The notes below the pieces were generated by a model. It saw only the letters and a list, made by a program, of their open reading frames with translations, was not told the DNA's origin and searched no databases. This document shows positions 45,700-54,012 of a DNA stretch of 64,000 nucleotides, one piece after another (position 1 is the first letter of the stretch; each line of letters opens with the position of its first letter). The stretch is from Thioalkalivibrio thiocyanodenitrificans ARhD 1 (GTDB lineage Bacteria > Pseudomonadota > Gammaproteobacteria > Ectothiorhodospirales > Ectothiorhodospiraceae), in NCBI RefSeq assembly GCF_000378965.1, contig NZ_KB900536.1, forward strand, positions 507,583 through 571,582, given 5' to 3'. The translations under genes and the position numbers were made by a program.

Positions 45700-46182
45700 A
45701 TGATGAACTCGATCAAGACAATTGAAGGTGACTTCACTGGCGCGGCCGGGGGGCGTTACGGCATCGTGCTGGCACGTTTCAACAGCTTCATCGTGGAACG
45801 CCTGCTGGAAGGGGCGGTGGACACATTGCGGCGTCACGGGGTGAAGGACAAGGACCTCACGATCGTGCGCACGCCCGGTGCCTATGAACTTCCCCTGGCG
45901 GCCCGGGCCATGGCCATGTCGGGCAGGTACGACGGCATCATCGCGCTGGGTTGCGTAATCCGCGGGGCCACCCCGCACTTCGATTACGTGGCCGGCGAAT
46001 GCGCCAAGGGTCTGGCATCGGTATCCATGGAGCAGGGCCTGCCGGTGTCCTTTGGCGTGCTCACCACCGACACCATCGAACAGGCCGTGGAGCGCGCGGG
46101 CACCAAGGCGGGCAACAAGGGCGTGGACGCCGCCATGGGGGCCCTGGAGATGGTGAGCCTGATGAAACGCCTGAAGGCCTGA
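45700..46182 (+). CDS. ribH: 6,7-dimethyl-8-ribityllumazine synthase
   Basis: A 160-residue lumazine synthase. Typical motifs are [19 protein letters not shown] near 25, [11 protein letters not shown] near 58, [17 protein letters not shown] near 82 and [14 protein letters not shown] near 113, including the catalytic histidine in the HFDYV segment. It condenses the RibA/D pathway product with the RibB product. The ATG at 45703 is an equally possible start. Its stop is two bases before the TTG start of nusB. Confidence 0.97.
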   Translation: MMNSIKTIEGDFTGAAGGRYGIVLARFNSFIVERLLEGAVDTLRRHGVKDKDLTIVRTPGAYELPLAARAMAMSGRYDGIIALGCVIRGATPHFDYVAGECAKGLASVSMEQGLPVSFGVLTTDTIEQAVERAGTKAGNKGVDAAMGALEMVSLMKRLKA

Positions 46183-46184
46183 CC

Positions 46185-46619
46185 TTGAGCTCAGCGGAGG
46201 CACGTCGACTCAGTCATGCACGTCGGCAGGCCCGGCGTGTGGCCATGCAGGCACTGTACCAATGGCAGATGACCGGCTACGAGCCCAAGGACATCCTCCT
46301 GCAGTATCGGGATGATCCGGAGCTGGAGAAGGCGGACAGGGAATACTTCCGGGATCTGCTCCTCGGCGTTACGGACGAGGTGACGGATCTGGATGAACTG
46401 CTCACGCCCCATATGGACCGGGCGGTGGAGCAGCTTGACCCGGTGGAGCGGGCGATCCTTCGGCTGGCCACCTTCGAACTCAAGGAGCGCATGGACATTC
46501 CCTATCGGGTGGTGATCAACGAGGCCGTCGAGTTGACCAGGAAGTTCGGCGCCACCGATGCGTACAAGTATGTCAACGGTGTGCTCGACAAGCTCAGGCG
46601 GGAACTGCGCGAGATATAG
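46185..46619 (+). CDS. nusB: transcription antitermination protein NusB
   Basis: A 144-residue all-helical protein (ARRVAMQALYQWQM near 16, YFRDLLLGVTDEV near 50, VERAILRLATFELKERMDIPYRVVINEAVELTRKFGA near 86-122 in two helices, YKYVNGVLDKL near the end). It binds boxA RNA with NusE (S10) for rRNA antitermination. The TTG at 46185 has GAAGG seven bases upstream and gives the expected N-terminal length; the next ATG would remove the first helix. Follows ribH directly, as in E. coli. Confidence 0.95.
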   Translation: MSSAEARRLSHARRQARRVAMQALYQWQMTGYEPKDILLQYRDDPELEKADREYFRDLLLGVTDEVTDLDELLTPHMDRAVEQLDPVERAILRLATFELKERMDIPYRVVINEAVELTRKFGATDAYKYVNGVLDKLRRELREI

Positions 46620-46673
46620 GGGATCCGGGTCGGCCGGGGGTGTCGCACGCGGGGCAGGGTGAGGTCAGGCGTC

Positions 46674-47582
46674 TCAGGTCGCCGGATCGGGCGCTCGCAG
46701 ACGGTTGCGGCCCGTGCTCTTGGCCTCGTAGAGATGATGGTCGGCGGTGCGCATGAGGTCGCCGAGTTCGGCCATGCCGTCCTGCCAGTCGGCCAGGCCG
46801 ATACTGATGGTCACCTCCAGCGGTTGCCCGTTCTCGAGTCGGAACCCGTGTCTCTCGACGGCGATGCGCAAACGCTCACAGGCTTCGTGCGCGCCGGCCA
46901 GCGTCGTGTTCGGCATGATGACCGCAAACTCCTCTCCACCGATGCGGGCAAGCGTATCGCCCGAGCGCACGCGCTTGTTCAGCACCTGGGTGATCTGCTT
47001 GAGCACGGCATCCCCGGCCAGGTGCCCGATCCTGTCATTGATCTCCTTGAAGCGGTCAACATCAATGATCGCCAGCGCCAGTGTTGCTTTTTCCTCGTGC
47101 CTGCAACGCGAGATCTCGTCGGACAGAAGACCCATCGCGTAACGGCGGTTGTACAGACCGGTCAGTTCGTCGCGAAGGGCGTTCTGATGCATCTCTGACA
47201 GGTAACTGGATTCAATGTTGCCCGCGGCGAGAAACTTGAGTACTGAATTGCCGATGCGCACCCTGTCACCGTCGCGCAGTTGATACTTGTCGATGGGCTT
47301 CTCGTTGACAAAGGTGTGGTTGGTGGATTGCAGATCCTCGATCCAGTATCGGCCGTCGTGGGGGACAATGCGGCAGTGCCTGCGCGAGATACTGAGAGAG
47401 GCAATCTGAAAATCGGCGTCCGTGCCGCGCCCGATCACCATCGCGCTCTGATCCGGTTCCAGTTCCAGGCGCGCGCCCAGCCGGTCGCCGAGGATCACGA
47501 CCAGGCAGGCGCCATGGCGCTCCGCCTGCTCCACGTCGGATGACGGCAGGACCAATGTTGGGGAATCAGTTTGTTTGTCCAC
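46674..47582 (-). CDS. FHA-GGDEF diguanylate cyclase
   Basis: A 302-residue soluble protein. Residues about 25-115 form an FHA phosphothreonine-binding domain (MVIGRGTDADFQIASLSISRRHCRI, then QSTNHTFVN). Residues about 130-295 form a GGDEF domain with RDELTGLYNRRY, DVDRFKEIND and an intact GGEEF active site. An RxxD inhibitory site (RSGD) lies five residues before GGEEF, so product feedback is expected. It should make cyclic di-GMP in response to a phosphoprotein partner, probably a serine/threonine kinase target; no kinase is nearby. Convergent with nusB. Confidence 0.93.
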   Translation of the reverse strand: MDKQTDSPTLVLPSSDVEQAERHGACLVVILGDRLGARLELEPDQSAMVIGRGTDADFQIASLSISRRHCRIVPHDGRYWIEDLQSTNHTFVNEKPIDKYQLRDGDRVRIGNSVLKFLAAGNIESSYLSEMHQNALRDELTGLYNRRYAMGLLSDEISRCRHEEKATLALAIIDVDRFKEINDRIGHLAGDAVLKQITQVLNKRVRSGDTLARIGGEEFAVIMPNTTLAGAHEACERLRIAVERHGFRLENGQPLEVTISIGLADWQDGMAELGDLMRTADHHLYEAKSTGRNRLRAPDPAT

Positions 47583-47948
47583 TGGGTTGCGAACCGGGAC
47601 TCATGGGTTCATCCGGACCGGCCACGCGGTATGACCTGCGCCGGGTGCCTCTTATTGGTAGTCAGCCCGATTCTAATCTATTCACGGAGAATCACCAACT
47701 TAGCGCGGTGCTCCTTTGGGATACAGCCCGGCGTAAACTCCTCCCCGGCGTCGACAGGATGCCCTGACGACAATTGGCCCGGCCATCTCCGGTCGGATGG
47801 GTAAACACCGCCGGGGGAATGTACACTTTGTCGCCAATCCTGCCCCGGGCATGGGTGCCAGGTACTCACGTGCCGGGCCGTGAGAGGTCGCCCGTTGCGT
47901 GTGCCGGGGCCTGCCGATGTTCCGCGCAGTATTTTCCAGGAGAATCAG
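47583..47948. other. divergent intergenic region, no gene seen
   Basis: About 366 bases between the cyclase gene (minus) and the outer-membrane protein gene (plus). No family-like frame, riboswitch consensus or long repeat was recognised. The length suggests promoters for both directions and possibly regulator sites. Confidence 0.35.
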
Positions 47949-48743
47949 ATGACTCGATTCCGGTACCCCCTGTTCAGTACTCTGGCTCTGGCCATGGCGG
48001 CAGGCCCGGCCATGGCCGGGCCCGAATACTACTGGCGCCTTTCCCTGAGTCAGGAGTACTCGCGGGGCGCCACCTTCAGCGACCGGAGCTGTGAGCCGCC
48101 GGGCGGCGTGGCGGCCTACTTCGGATGCGTACGGGGACAGGACGGTCGACCGATCGGTGCGCGCGGCGATTTCGGCACCAGCCTCGGTGGCGAACTGGCC
48201 ATCGGGATGGGGCCTGTCGAGGGGTGGCGGGTGGAACTCGTGGTCGGCCATCAACCGCGTTTCGGATTCAGCGGGAATGCGAACTTTCTCGATAGCGGGG
48301 ATCACCAGCCGGTGCGTGGAAACGTGAGCCACACGCGGGCGGGGTTGAAAGCCTATCTCGATATCGCCGCGATGGGCGGACGCGATTTCGGTGTCTTCGA
48401 ACCCTATCTCGGGGCCGGCCTGGGTGTGGCCCGCAATCGTATCGGTACCATGGTGTACGAGTTTCCGGCGCTGCCCGCTCAGCCGGCCCTGACCGTCGTG
48501 CCCGGCGACCGCAGTATCGGTCCGGCATGGATGGCCACCCTCGGTACCGGTGTTCGCCTGTCTTCAGACAGTCTGGTGGATGTGGGCCTGACATACAGTG
48601 ACCATGGGCGGGTGACCACGGCTCATGACGAGATCGACGTCGTGCGCGGAGGAGATCCGGTCGCCCGGGTTGGCGTCGGGGAAACGCGGGCCAGGCTGCG
48701 GGCCTGGGGTCTGATGATCGGCTTGAGGCACCACTTCAGGTAA
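47949..48743 (+). CDS. predicted outer-membrane beta-barrel protein, function unknown
   Basis: A 264-residue exported protein with a signal peptide (residues 1-23, cleavage after AMA, then GPEYYW). The mature part has repeated amphipathic strands (WRVELVVGHQPRFGFSG, AGLKAYLDIAAMG, FEPYLGAGLGVARNRIG, LVDVGLTYSDHGRV, WGLMIGLRHHF) as in eight-stranded OmpA/OmpW-like barrels, ending HHFR rather than a bare phenylalanine. Ribosome binding site CAGGAGAA precedes the ATG at 47949. It lies 110 bases upstream of a sodium symporter gene on the same strand. No named family was recognised. Confidence 0.68.
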   Translation: MTRFRYPLFSTLALAMAAGPAMAGPEYYWRLSLSQEYSRGATFSDRSCEPPGGVAAYFGCVRGQDGRPIGARGDFGTSLGGELAIGMGPVEGWRVELVVGHQPRFGFSGNANFLDSGDHQPVRGNVSHTRAGLKAYLDIAAMGGRDFGVFEPYLGAGLGVARNRIGTMVYEFPALPAQPALTVVPGDRSIGPAWMATLGTGVRLSSDSLVDVGLTYSDHGRVTTAHDEIDVVRGGDPVARVGVGETRARLRAWGLMIGLRHHFR

Positions 48744-48853
48744 GGTGACCCGCAAGGGCCGGCAGACCTGTTTGATTCTCTTGAACAGATGCGGCCGCCC
48801 GAACCAGCCCATCGGGTTCAACCCGGTTCCCGGCAGCGTCACCGGAGAACAAC

Positions 48854-50239
48854 GTGCAGAACATCATCATCTCGGGCTATCTGTCTGTCATTCTCATGGT
48901 CGGCGTGTGGGCGGGCCGCAACATCAGCGGCCTGAAGGAGTATGCGACGGCGGGCAAGGCGTACGGCCCGCTGGCCATCTTTGCCACCCTGTCCGCCTCC
49001 TTCATCGGTGGCGGCTTCTCCATGGGCAATGCCGAGAAGGTCTTCCTGGCGGGGATCGCCAACATCGTGGCCCTGTGGGGATTCAGTCTCAAGGAGATTC
49101 TGGTGGCGCGTTACATCGCGCCCAGGATCGGCCGCTTCCCTGAGGCGATTTCCGTCGGTGACATCATGGAACCGAGCTACGGACGCGGGGCCCGGGTATT
49201 CAGCGGTGTGTTCGGCGTCATTCTGTGCGCGGGTATCCTGGGAGCGCAGGTCGGTGCCATCGGCTACATATTCAACCTGTTTCTCGGCATTGATCGCGTC
49301 TGGGGCGTTCTGCTCGGTTGTGGCATCGTCATCGCCTACGCCACCATCGGCGGCATGCGGGCCGTGGTCTGGACCGATATCATCCAGTTCGTTGTACTGG
49401 CCATCGGCATTCCGCTGGCCATGTATTCAGGTATTCAGCATGCCGGCGGATGGGAAGTGTTGAGCACGCATGTGCCCGCCGAGCATTTCTCACTGCCCAC
49501 CGAACCGCGGGCGATGATTGCCCTTGCGTCGCTGTTTCTGACATTTGTCCTCGGCGAGACGCTGGTGCCGCCCTACCTGCAGAGACTGTTGATCGGCAGA
49601 AACCCAGGCGCCGTAATCCATGGAACCCTGCTCAGCGGCCTCTTTTCGATCCCCTTTTTTGCCGTGACCGGCCTGATCGGGCTGGTTGCACTGGCGCTCA
49701 ATCCCGCCCTCGACGCCAACCTGGCCATGCCGTATGTCATCAGGGAATCACTGCCGCCCGTTCTGCAGGGCATCGTCGCCGCAGCGATCATCTCCATCAT
49801 CATGTCGTCGGCGGATTCGTTCCTCAATTCCGCCGCGATCGCCTTCAGTAACGACATCGTCAAGCCCCTGCGGCCCCGCCCGCTGACCGCCGCCGGTGAG
49901 CTGCGTCTGGCTCGCGTGACGACCTTGCTCACCGGTGCCATGGCCGTCATCTTCGCCCTTTCCATAGACAGCGTCATCGATATTCTGATCTACGCGTACA
50001 ATTTCTGGGCGCCGACGGTGCTGGTGCCGCTTGTCGCGGCGCTGCTTGGCTTGCGTGTCGGGCGCAGGCGTTTCGTCGCCGGCGCCGCGGCGGGGATCGC
50101 CGGTACCCTGTTGTGGAACTATGGCCTGGGCACGCCGTACGGTATTGATGGACTCGTGGTGGGCTTCTTCGCCAATCTGGGTGCCTTCATGCTCACTGAT
50201 CGACGTGCCAGGTCCATCAGGCCTCCAGTCCGTGAATGA
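48854..50239 (+). CDS. sodium:solute symporter family (SSS) transporter
   Basis: A 461-residue membrane protein with about thirteen hydrophobic helices. SSS marks include the early YATAGKAYGPLAIFATLSASFIGGG region, AYATIGGMRAVVWTDIIQFVVL near 160, and ISIIMSSADSFLNSAAIAFSNDIVKPL near 315, where serines of the core sodium site lie. It imports an organic solute with sodium; the substrate is unknown. The GTG at 48854 is the start. A small exported cupin gene begins 14 bases after its stop. Confidence 0.92.
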   Translation: MQNIIISGYLSVILMVGVWAGRNISGLKEYATAGKAYGPLAIFATLSASFIGGGFSMGNAEKVFLAGIANIVALWGFSLKEILVARYIAPRIGRFPEAISVGDIMEPSYGRGARVFSGVFGVILCAGILGAQVGAIGYIFNLFLGIDRVWGVLLGCGIVIAYATIGGMRAVVWTDIIQFVVLAIGIPLAMYSGIQHAGGWEVLSTHVPAEHFSLPTEPRAMIALASLFLTFVLGETLVPPYLQRLLIGRNPGAVIHGTLLSGLFSIPFFAVTGLIGLVALALNPALDANLAMPYVIRESLPPVLQGIVAAAIISIIMSSADSFLNSAAIAFSNDIVKPLRPRPLTAAGELRLARVTTLLTGAMAVIFALSIDSVIDILIYAYNFWAPTVLVPLVAALLGLRVGRRRFVAGAAAGIAGTLLWNYGLGTPYGIDGLVVGFFANLGAFMLTDRRARSIRPPVRE

Positions 50240-50253
50240 TCCGAGGTATCCAA

Positions 50254-50679
50254 ATGCGCATATTGTCCGCCTTTCTCCTGCTTCTGATTGCCCTGCCACC
50301 GGCTGCCATTGCCGACGGTGAGGACGGGCCCGCTGCAGAGGTAGAGACCCTGGCACGCTCGACGAGCAGCTGGGACGGCGCCCGGCTCCCCGACTATCCC
50401 CGGGGACAGCCTGAGGTCACCATCCTCCGGATACGCGTTCCGGCCGGCACCCGGCTGCCCTTGCACCATCACCCGGTGATCAATGCCGGCGTGCTTCTGG
50501 AAGGGGAGTTGACTGTAGTAGGCTCAGGGGGATCCACCCTGCACCTGCAGGCCGGTGATGCCATCATCGAGATGGTGGATACGCCGCATTACGGCATGAA
50601 CCAGGGCAGTGCCGATGCGGTCATCATCGTCTTCTATGCGGGCGTCGAAGAGAAACCGATCACCGTGACGGAGCCATGA
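50254..50679 (+). CDS. exported cupin-domain protein
   Basis: A 141-residue protein with a signal peptide (ILSAFLLLLIALPPAAIA, then DGEDG) and one small-barrel cupin domain. Motif 1 is visible as PLHHHPVINAGVLLEGELTVV near 73-93, with three histidines suitable for metal binding, and motif 2 region reads DAIIEMVDTPHYGMNQG. GAGG lies seven bases before the ATG at 50254, favouring it over 50236. It follows the symporter gene closely, so a joint role in periplasmic handling of the transported solute is plausible but unproven. Confidence 0.85.
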   Translation: MRILSAFLLLLIALPPAAIADGEDGPAAEVETLARSTSSWDGARLPDYPRGQPEVTILRIRVPAGTRLPLHHHPVINAGVLLEGELTVVGSGGSTLHLQAGDAIIEMVDTPHYGMNQGSADAVIIVFYAGVEEKPITVTEP

Positions 50680-50859
50680 CAGGCATCGCCGGGAAGTTGC
50701 CGGCTTTTGTGCTTCGGAGATGATAAAGGGCTGGCCGTGGTCCAATGCAATGCAATGATTGTCCAATGTTTGGAAAAGCAGGATAAGAAAGCAGGCCGTC
50801 CTTTCGATCGAGACATGGCCGCCTACACACCGCAATCGGAAGTTCACGCACCCTGATCC

Positions 50860-51807
50860 GTGTCTGAATTCGACCTCATCCGCCGCCACTTCACCTGGCC
50901 CGCCGCACGGCGGGATGTCACCCTCGGCGTGGGTGACGACGCCGCGCTGCTGCAGGTGCCTGCCGGACATGAGCTGGCGGTCAGCGTGGATACCCTGGTG
51001 GCAGGCGTGCATTTCCCGAAGGAGACGCCGGCGGGGGCCCTCGGCCACAAGGCGCTGGCGGTCAATCTGAGCGATCTGGCCGCCATGGGTGCCGATCCCG
51101 CCTGGGCCACCCTGGCCCTCACCCTGCCGGAGGCGGATGACACGTGGGTGGCGGAATTCAGTGCTGGCTTCCAGGCCCTGGCCCGGGAATACCCCGTGGA
51201 TCTGGTGGGTGGAGACACCACCCGCGGGCCATTGAGCGTCACCGTCCAGGTGATGGGGTTGGTCCCGCAGGGCAAGGCACTCCGGCGCAGCGGGGCAAGG
51301 GCAGGGGATGGGATCTACGTGACCGGCACCCTGGGCGATGGGGCCCTTGGGCTGCGTCTCCTGGCGCAGCAATCGGAGATCGATCCTGCAGGACAACGGC
51401 TCGTTGAGCGGCTGATGCGTCCCCGGCCGCGTATACAGGCGGGGATCGCCCTGCGTCATTCGGCCCACGCGGCGATCGACATCTCCGACGGACTCCTGGC
51501 GGATCTGGGTCACGTGCTCGACGCATCCGGCGTTGGAGCCCGTATCCATCTGGCGCAACTGCCCCTGTCGGATGAATTCCTCGCCGTCAGCGGAGAGGTC
51601 ATTGACTGGTCACTGCCCTTATCGGGCGGGGACGATTACGAGTTGCTGTTCACCATGCCGCCGGACATGGAGTTCCTGATCGGGACGCAACCGGGGGTCA
51701 GGTGGACGCGGATCGGCACCGTGGAGCGGTCGGCGGGATTGCATGTGGAGGACATGGACGGACAACCCATGTCATTGTCCCGGTTCGGTTATCAGCATTT
51801 CGCCTGA
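50860..51807 (+). CDS. thiL: thiamine-monophosphate kinase
   Basis: A 315-residue AIR-synthase-fold kinase making thiamine pyrophosphate. It begins SEFDLIRRHF, has the metal-binding GVGDDAALLQVPAG near 25, DTLVAGVHFP near 47, and NLSDLAAMGADPAW near 70, then DISDGLLADLGH near 206 and SGGDDYELLF near 250. It uses a GTG start at 50860. In E. coli nusB-thiL-pgpA are adjacent; here the cyclase and symporter groups separate nusB from thiL. Confidence 0.96.
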   Translation: MSEFDLIRRHFTWPAARRDVTLGVGDDAALLQVPAGHELAVSVDTLVAGVHFPKETPAGALGHKALAVNLSDLAAMGADPAWATLALTLPEADDTWVAEFSAGFQALAREYPVDLVGGDTTRGPLSVTVQVMGLVPQGKALRRSGARAGDGIYVTGTLGDGALGLRLLAQQSEIDPAGQRLVERLMRPRPRIQAGIALRHSAHAAIDISDGLLADLGHVLDASGVGARIHLAQLPLSDEFLAVSGEVIDWSLPLSGGDDYELLFTMPPDMEFLIGTQPGVRWTRIGTVERSAGLHVEDMDGQPMSLSRFGYQHFA

Positions 51808-51842
51808 ACCGGCCGGCCTCATTCCCAAGCGGATCTTCTTTC

Positions 51843-52337
51843 ATGCCCAGAACTTCACCGCCCCCGGCGCGCACCGTGTTCACCGATCCGGTGCATTTTC
51901 TGGCCTTCGGGTTCGGTTCCGGCCTGTCGCCCGTCGCGCCGGGTACCGCCGGCACGATCGCCGCCATTCCGCTCTTTCTGCTTCTCCAGCCATTGCCGCT
52001 GTGGGCCTATGTGGCGGTCACGCTGCTGGTGACACTGGCGGGTTTCCGGATCTGCGGTGAGAGTGCCCGTCGGCTCGGGGTTCATGACCATCCGGGGATC
52101 GTCTGGGATGAGTTCGCCGGATTTCTGGTGACCATGATCGCGGCGCCATCGGGCTGGTTCTGGGTGCTGGCGGGGTTCGCGCTGTTCCGCCTGTTCGATG
52201 TCGTCAAACCCTGGCCGGCTCGCTGGTTCGACCGGCACGTGCACACCGGCGCCGGGATCGTGCTGGATGACATCGTCGCAGGCGTCTATGCACTCATCGT
52301 GCTTCAGCTTCTGGCCTGGTGGCTGGTGCAGCCCTAG
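51843..52337 (+). CDS. pgpA: phosphatidylglycerophosphatase A
   Basis: A 164-residue inner-membrane phosphatase that makes phosphatidylglycerol. It has GFGSGLSPVAPGTAGTIAAIPLF near 24, DHPGIVWDEFAGFLV near 82 with the catalytic acidic residues, and FRLFDVVKPWPARWFD near 117, plus three to four hydrophobic segments. The ATG at 51843 overlaps no other gene; longer starts run into thiL. Its TAG stop is part of the CTAG that borders the 140-bp element that follows. Confidence 0.95.
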   Translation: MPRTSPPPARTVFTDPVHFLAFGFGSGLSPVAPGTAGTIAAIPLFLLLQPLPLWAYVAVTLLVTLAGFRICGESARRLGVHDHPGIVWDEFAGFLVTMIAAPSGWFWVLAGFALFRLFDVVKPWPARWFDRHVHTGAGIVLDDIVAGVYALIVLQLLAWWLVQP

Positions 52338-52477
52338 CAGGCTGTTGAAAAAGTCTCCGGCGGATGCCAGGCAAGGCGGAAAGTGGCGTAAAAGCGCAGT
52401 GTACACGGGAGTACATGAGCATTTTGAGCCGCTTTCCAACGCAGCATGGCGCCGCCCGAGGGTTTTTCAACAGCCTG
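52338..52477. mobile_element. 140-bp miniature inverted-repeat element bracketed by CTAG
   Basis: The termini CAGGCTGTTGAAAAA (52338-52352) and its exact reverse complement (52463-52477) form 15-base perfect inverted repeats. CTAG lies directly outside both ends (52334-52337 and 52478-52481), consistent with a TA or CTAG target duplication. The interior has partly pairing segments (GCGGAAAG with CTTTCC) but no coding frame. Elements with these ends are common in gammaproteobacterial genomes (recalled, not searched). Confidence 0.8.
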
Positions 52478-52569
52478 CTAGTGTCGAGTCCCGCCGGAGG
52501 GGAATACGCATGGGGCGCTTCTCTCTCGTATCCTTTATCCTGAACCTTGTCTCTGACTCGGGTGACCCC

Positions 52570-53211
52570 ATGAAGACACGCCTCCTCCTGCTGCTCCTGG
52601 CGCTCCTCGCACATCCCCTCCAGGCCCGGGACGTGCTGGTGCTGGGCATCTTTCCGGACCGGGCGATGGTTCAGGTAAACGGCGAGCGAATCGTGCTGCG
52701 TGTCGGAGAGGCCCCGGAGCAGGGTATCCGCCTGTTGTCCACGGACAGCCGCGCGGGTCACGTGTTGCTGGAGATTGCCGGGCAGCCAAGGCAGGTGATG
52801 CTGGGCAGCCGCGCAGGCGGCAGTTTTCAGCCACGTGACATGGCACGTGCGCAGATCCTCGCCGATTCCTCGGGGGCATACACCACCATCGGCAGCATCA
52901 ACGGCCGGACCGTCACGTTTCTCGTGGATACGGGCGCCACGGCCGTGGCCATGAACAGCATCGAGGCGCGCCGCCTGGGCATCGACTATGCGCGCGGCGA
53001 GCCGACCGCAGTCCAGACCGCCTCGGGCACCGCCCCGGCCTATCGGGTCACCCTGGAACGGGTGCGGGTGGGCGATATCGAGCAGCGCAGGGTGGAGGCC
53101 CTGGTGATCGCGGGCGATGCGCCGCCCATGACCCTGCTTGGCATGAGTTTTCTCAGAATGGTGGAGATGCGCAACGAGGGGCGGGCGCTGATTCTTGAGC
53201 AGCGCTTCTGA
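52570..53211 (+). CDS. exported clan AA (retropepsin-like) aspartic protease
   Basis: A 213-residue protein with a signal peptide (KTRLLLLLLALLAHPLQA) and a single pepsin-like half. The active-site motif is FLVDTGATAVAMN near 117-129 and the second conserved block is MTLLGMSFLRMVE near 188. Such TIGR02281-type proteins are thought to act as dimers in the periplasm; substrates are unknown. The ATG at 52570 puts the signal peptide at the N-terminus. However, GGAGGGG at 52496-52502 is well placed for an ATG at 52510, which would add 20 residues. Confidence 0.87.
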   Translation: MKTRLLLLLLALLAHPLQARDVLVLGIFPDRAMVQVNGERIVLRVGEAPEQGIRLLSTDSRAGHVLLEIAGQPRQVMLGSRAGGSFQPRDMARAQILADSSGAYTTIGSINGRTVTFLVDTGATAVAMNSIEARRLGIDYARGEPTAVQTASGTAPAYRVTLERVRVGDIEQRRVEALVIAGDAPPMTLLGMSFLRMVEMRNEGRALILEQRF

Positions 53212-53392
53212 GGGGGCCGGGATCACCGTCAGGTCAGCCGCCGCGGTCTTTTCGCATCCTGCGGTTCCGGCCGGGTCCCGCAGTTTTCTGAATGGTCGCC
53301 GTTCGCCCTCGCCACGGAATCCGGTACGCCAACCGACCCGCCATCTGCTATACCCAATGACAAGGGAGATCGCTGAACAAGGAGGACCCCTC

Positions 53393-53908
53393 ATGAGACG
53401 ACTATATTTCCTTGCTCCCGATGTGGATAGTACGCGGCGTATCGTGGACGACCTGCTGCTGCACCACGTGGAGGAACGCCATATTCACGTCGTTGCGTCG
53501 GACGAAAAGGCGGTGACCGACGCCGATCTGCCCGAAGCGGGCCTGCTCCAGGAGTCGGATTTCATCCCCGCGGTTGAACGCGGTCTGGCACTCGGCGGTG
53601 CCACGGGCGCCCTGGCCGGACTGGCGGCCATGGTGCTGCCCGGGGTGGGGCTCGCCTTCGGTGGCGGCGCGATCCTGGGGACGACGCTCGCGGGCGCCGG
53701 TGTCGGGGCCTGGGCATCGAGCATGATCGGCCTGTCCGCACCCAGTTCACGGCTCAGGGCCTTTGAAGAGGCCATCCGGGACGGACAGGTCCTGGTGATC
53801 GTGGACGTGCCCAAGCGGTCGGAACAACCGGTGATCGACCTCATCATCAGCCACCATCCGGAGGCCCGGGTCGAGGGCACGGAAGCCACGGTACCCGCCT
53901 TTCCCTGA
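53393..53908 (+). CDS. DUF1269-like protein with glycine-rich hydrophobic hairpin
   Basis: A 171-residue protein. An N-terminal alpha/beta part (MRRLYFLAPDVDSTRRIVDD...) is followed by a glycine/alanine-rich hydrophobic stretch at about 65-115 that could form a membrane hairpin, and then a second alpha/beta half with SSRLRAFEEAIRDGQVLVIVDV. AAGGAGG at 53380-53386 supports the ATG at 53393. The general plan is that of DUF1269 proteins, whose function is unknown. It follows the protease gene by 181 bases. Confidence 0.7.
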   Translation: MRRLYFLAPDVDSTRRIVDDLLLHHVEERHIHVVASDEKAVTDADLPEAGLLQESDFIPAVERGLALGGATGALAGLAAMVLPGVGLAFGGGAILGTTLAGAGVGAWASSMIGLSAPSSRLRAFEEAIRDGQVLVIVDVPKRSEQPVIDLIISHHPEARVEGTEATVPAFP

Positions 53909-54012
53909 GCATCCGGGGTTCATGGTGCCGCAAGGCGGTGACCGGGACGCCCGAGTATCGTGCGGCCATCGCGCCCGTCGCCGGGTGCCGCCCGGAGGAC
54001 GCGCGACAACCT

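Noticed and set aside
50680-50859. Possible TPP riboswitch upstream of thiL
   Set aside because: The 180-base gap was read on the plus strand for the conserved CTGAGA and related TPP elements; they are absent.
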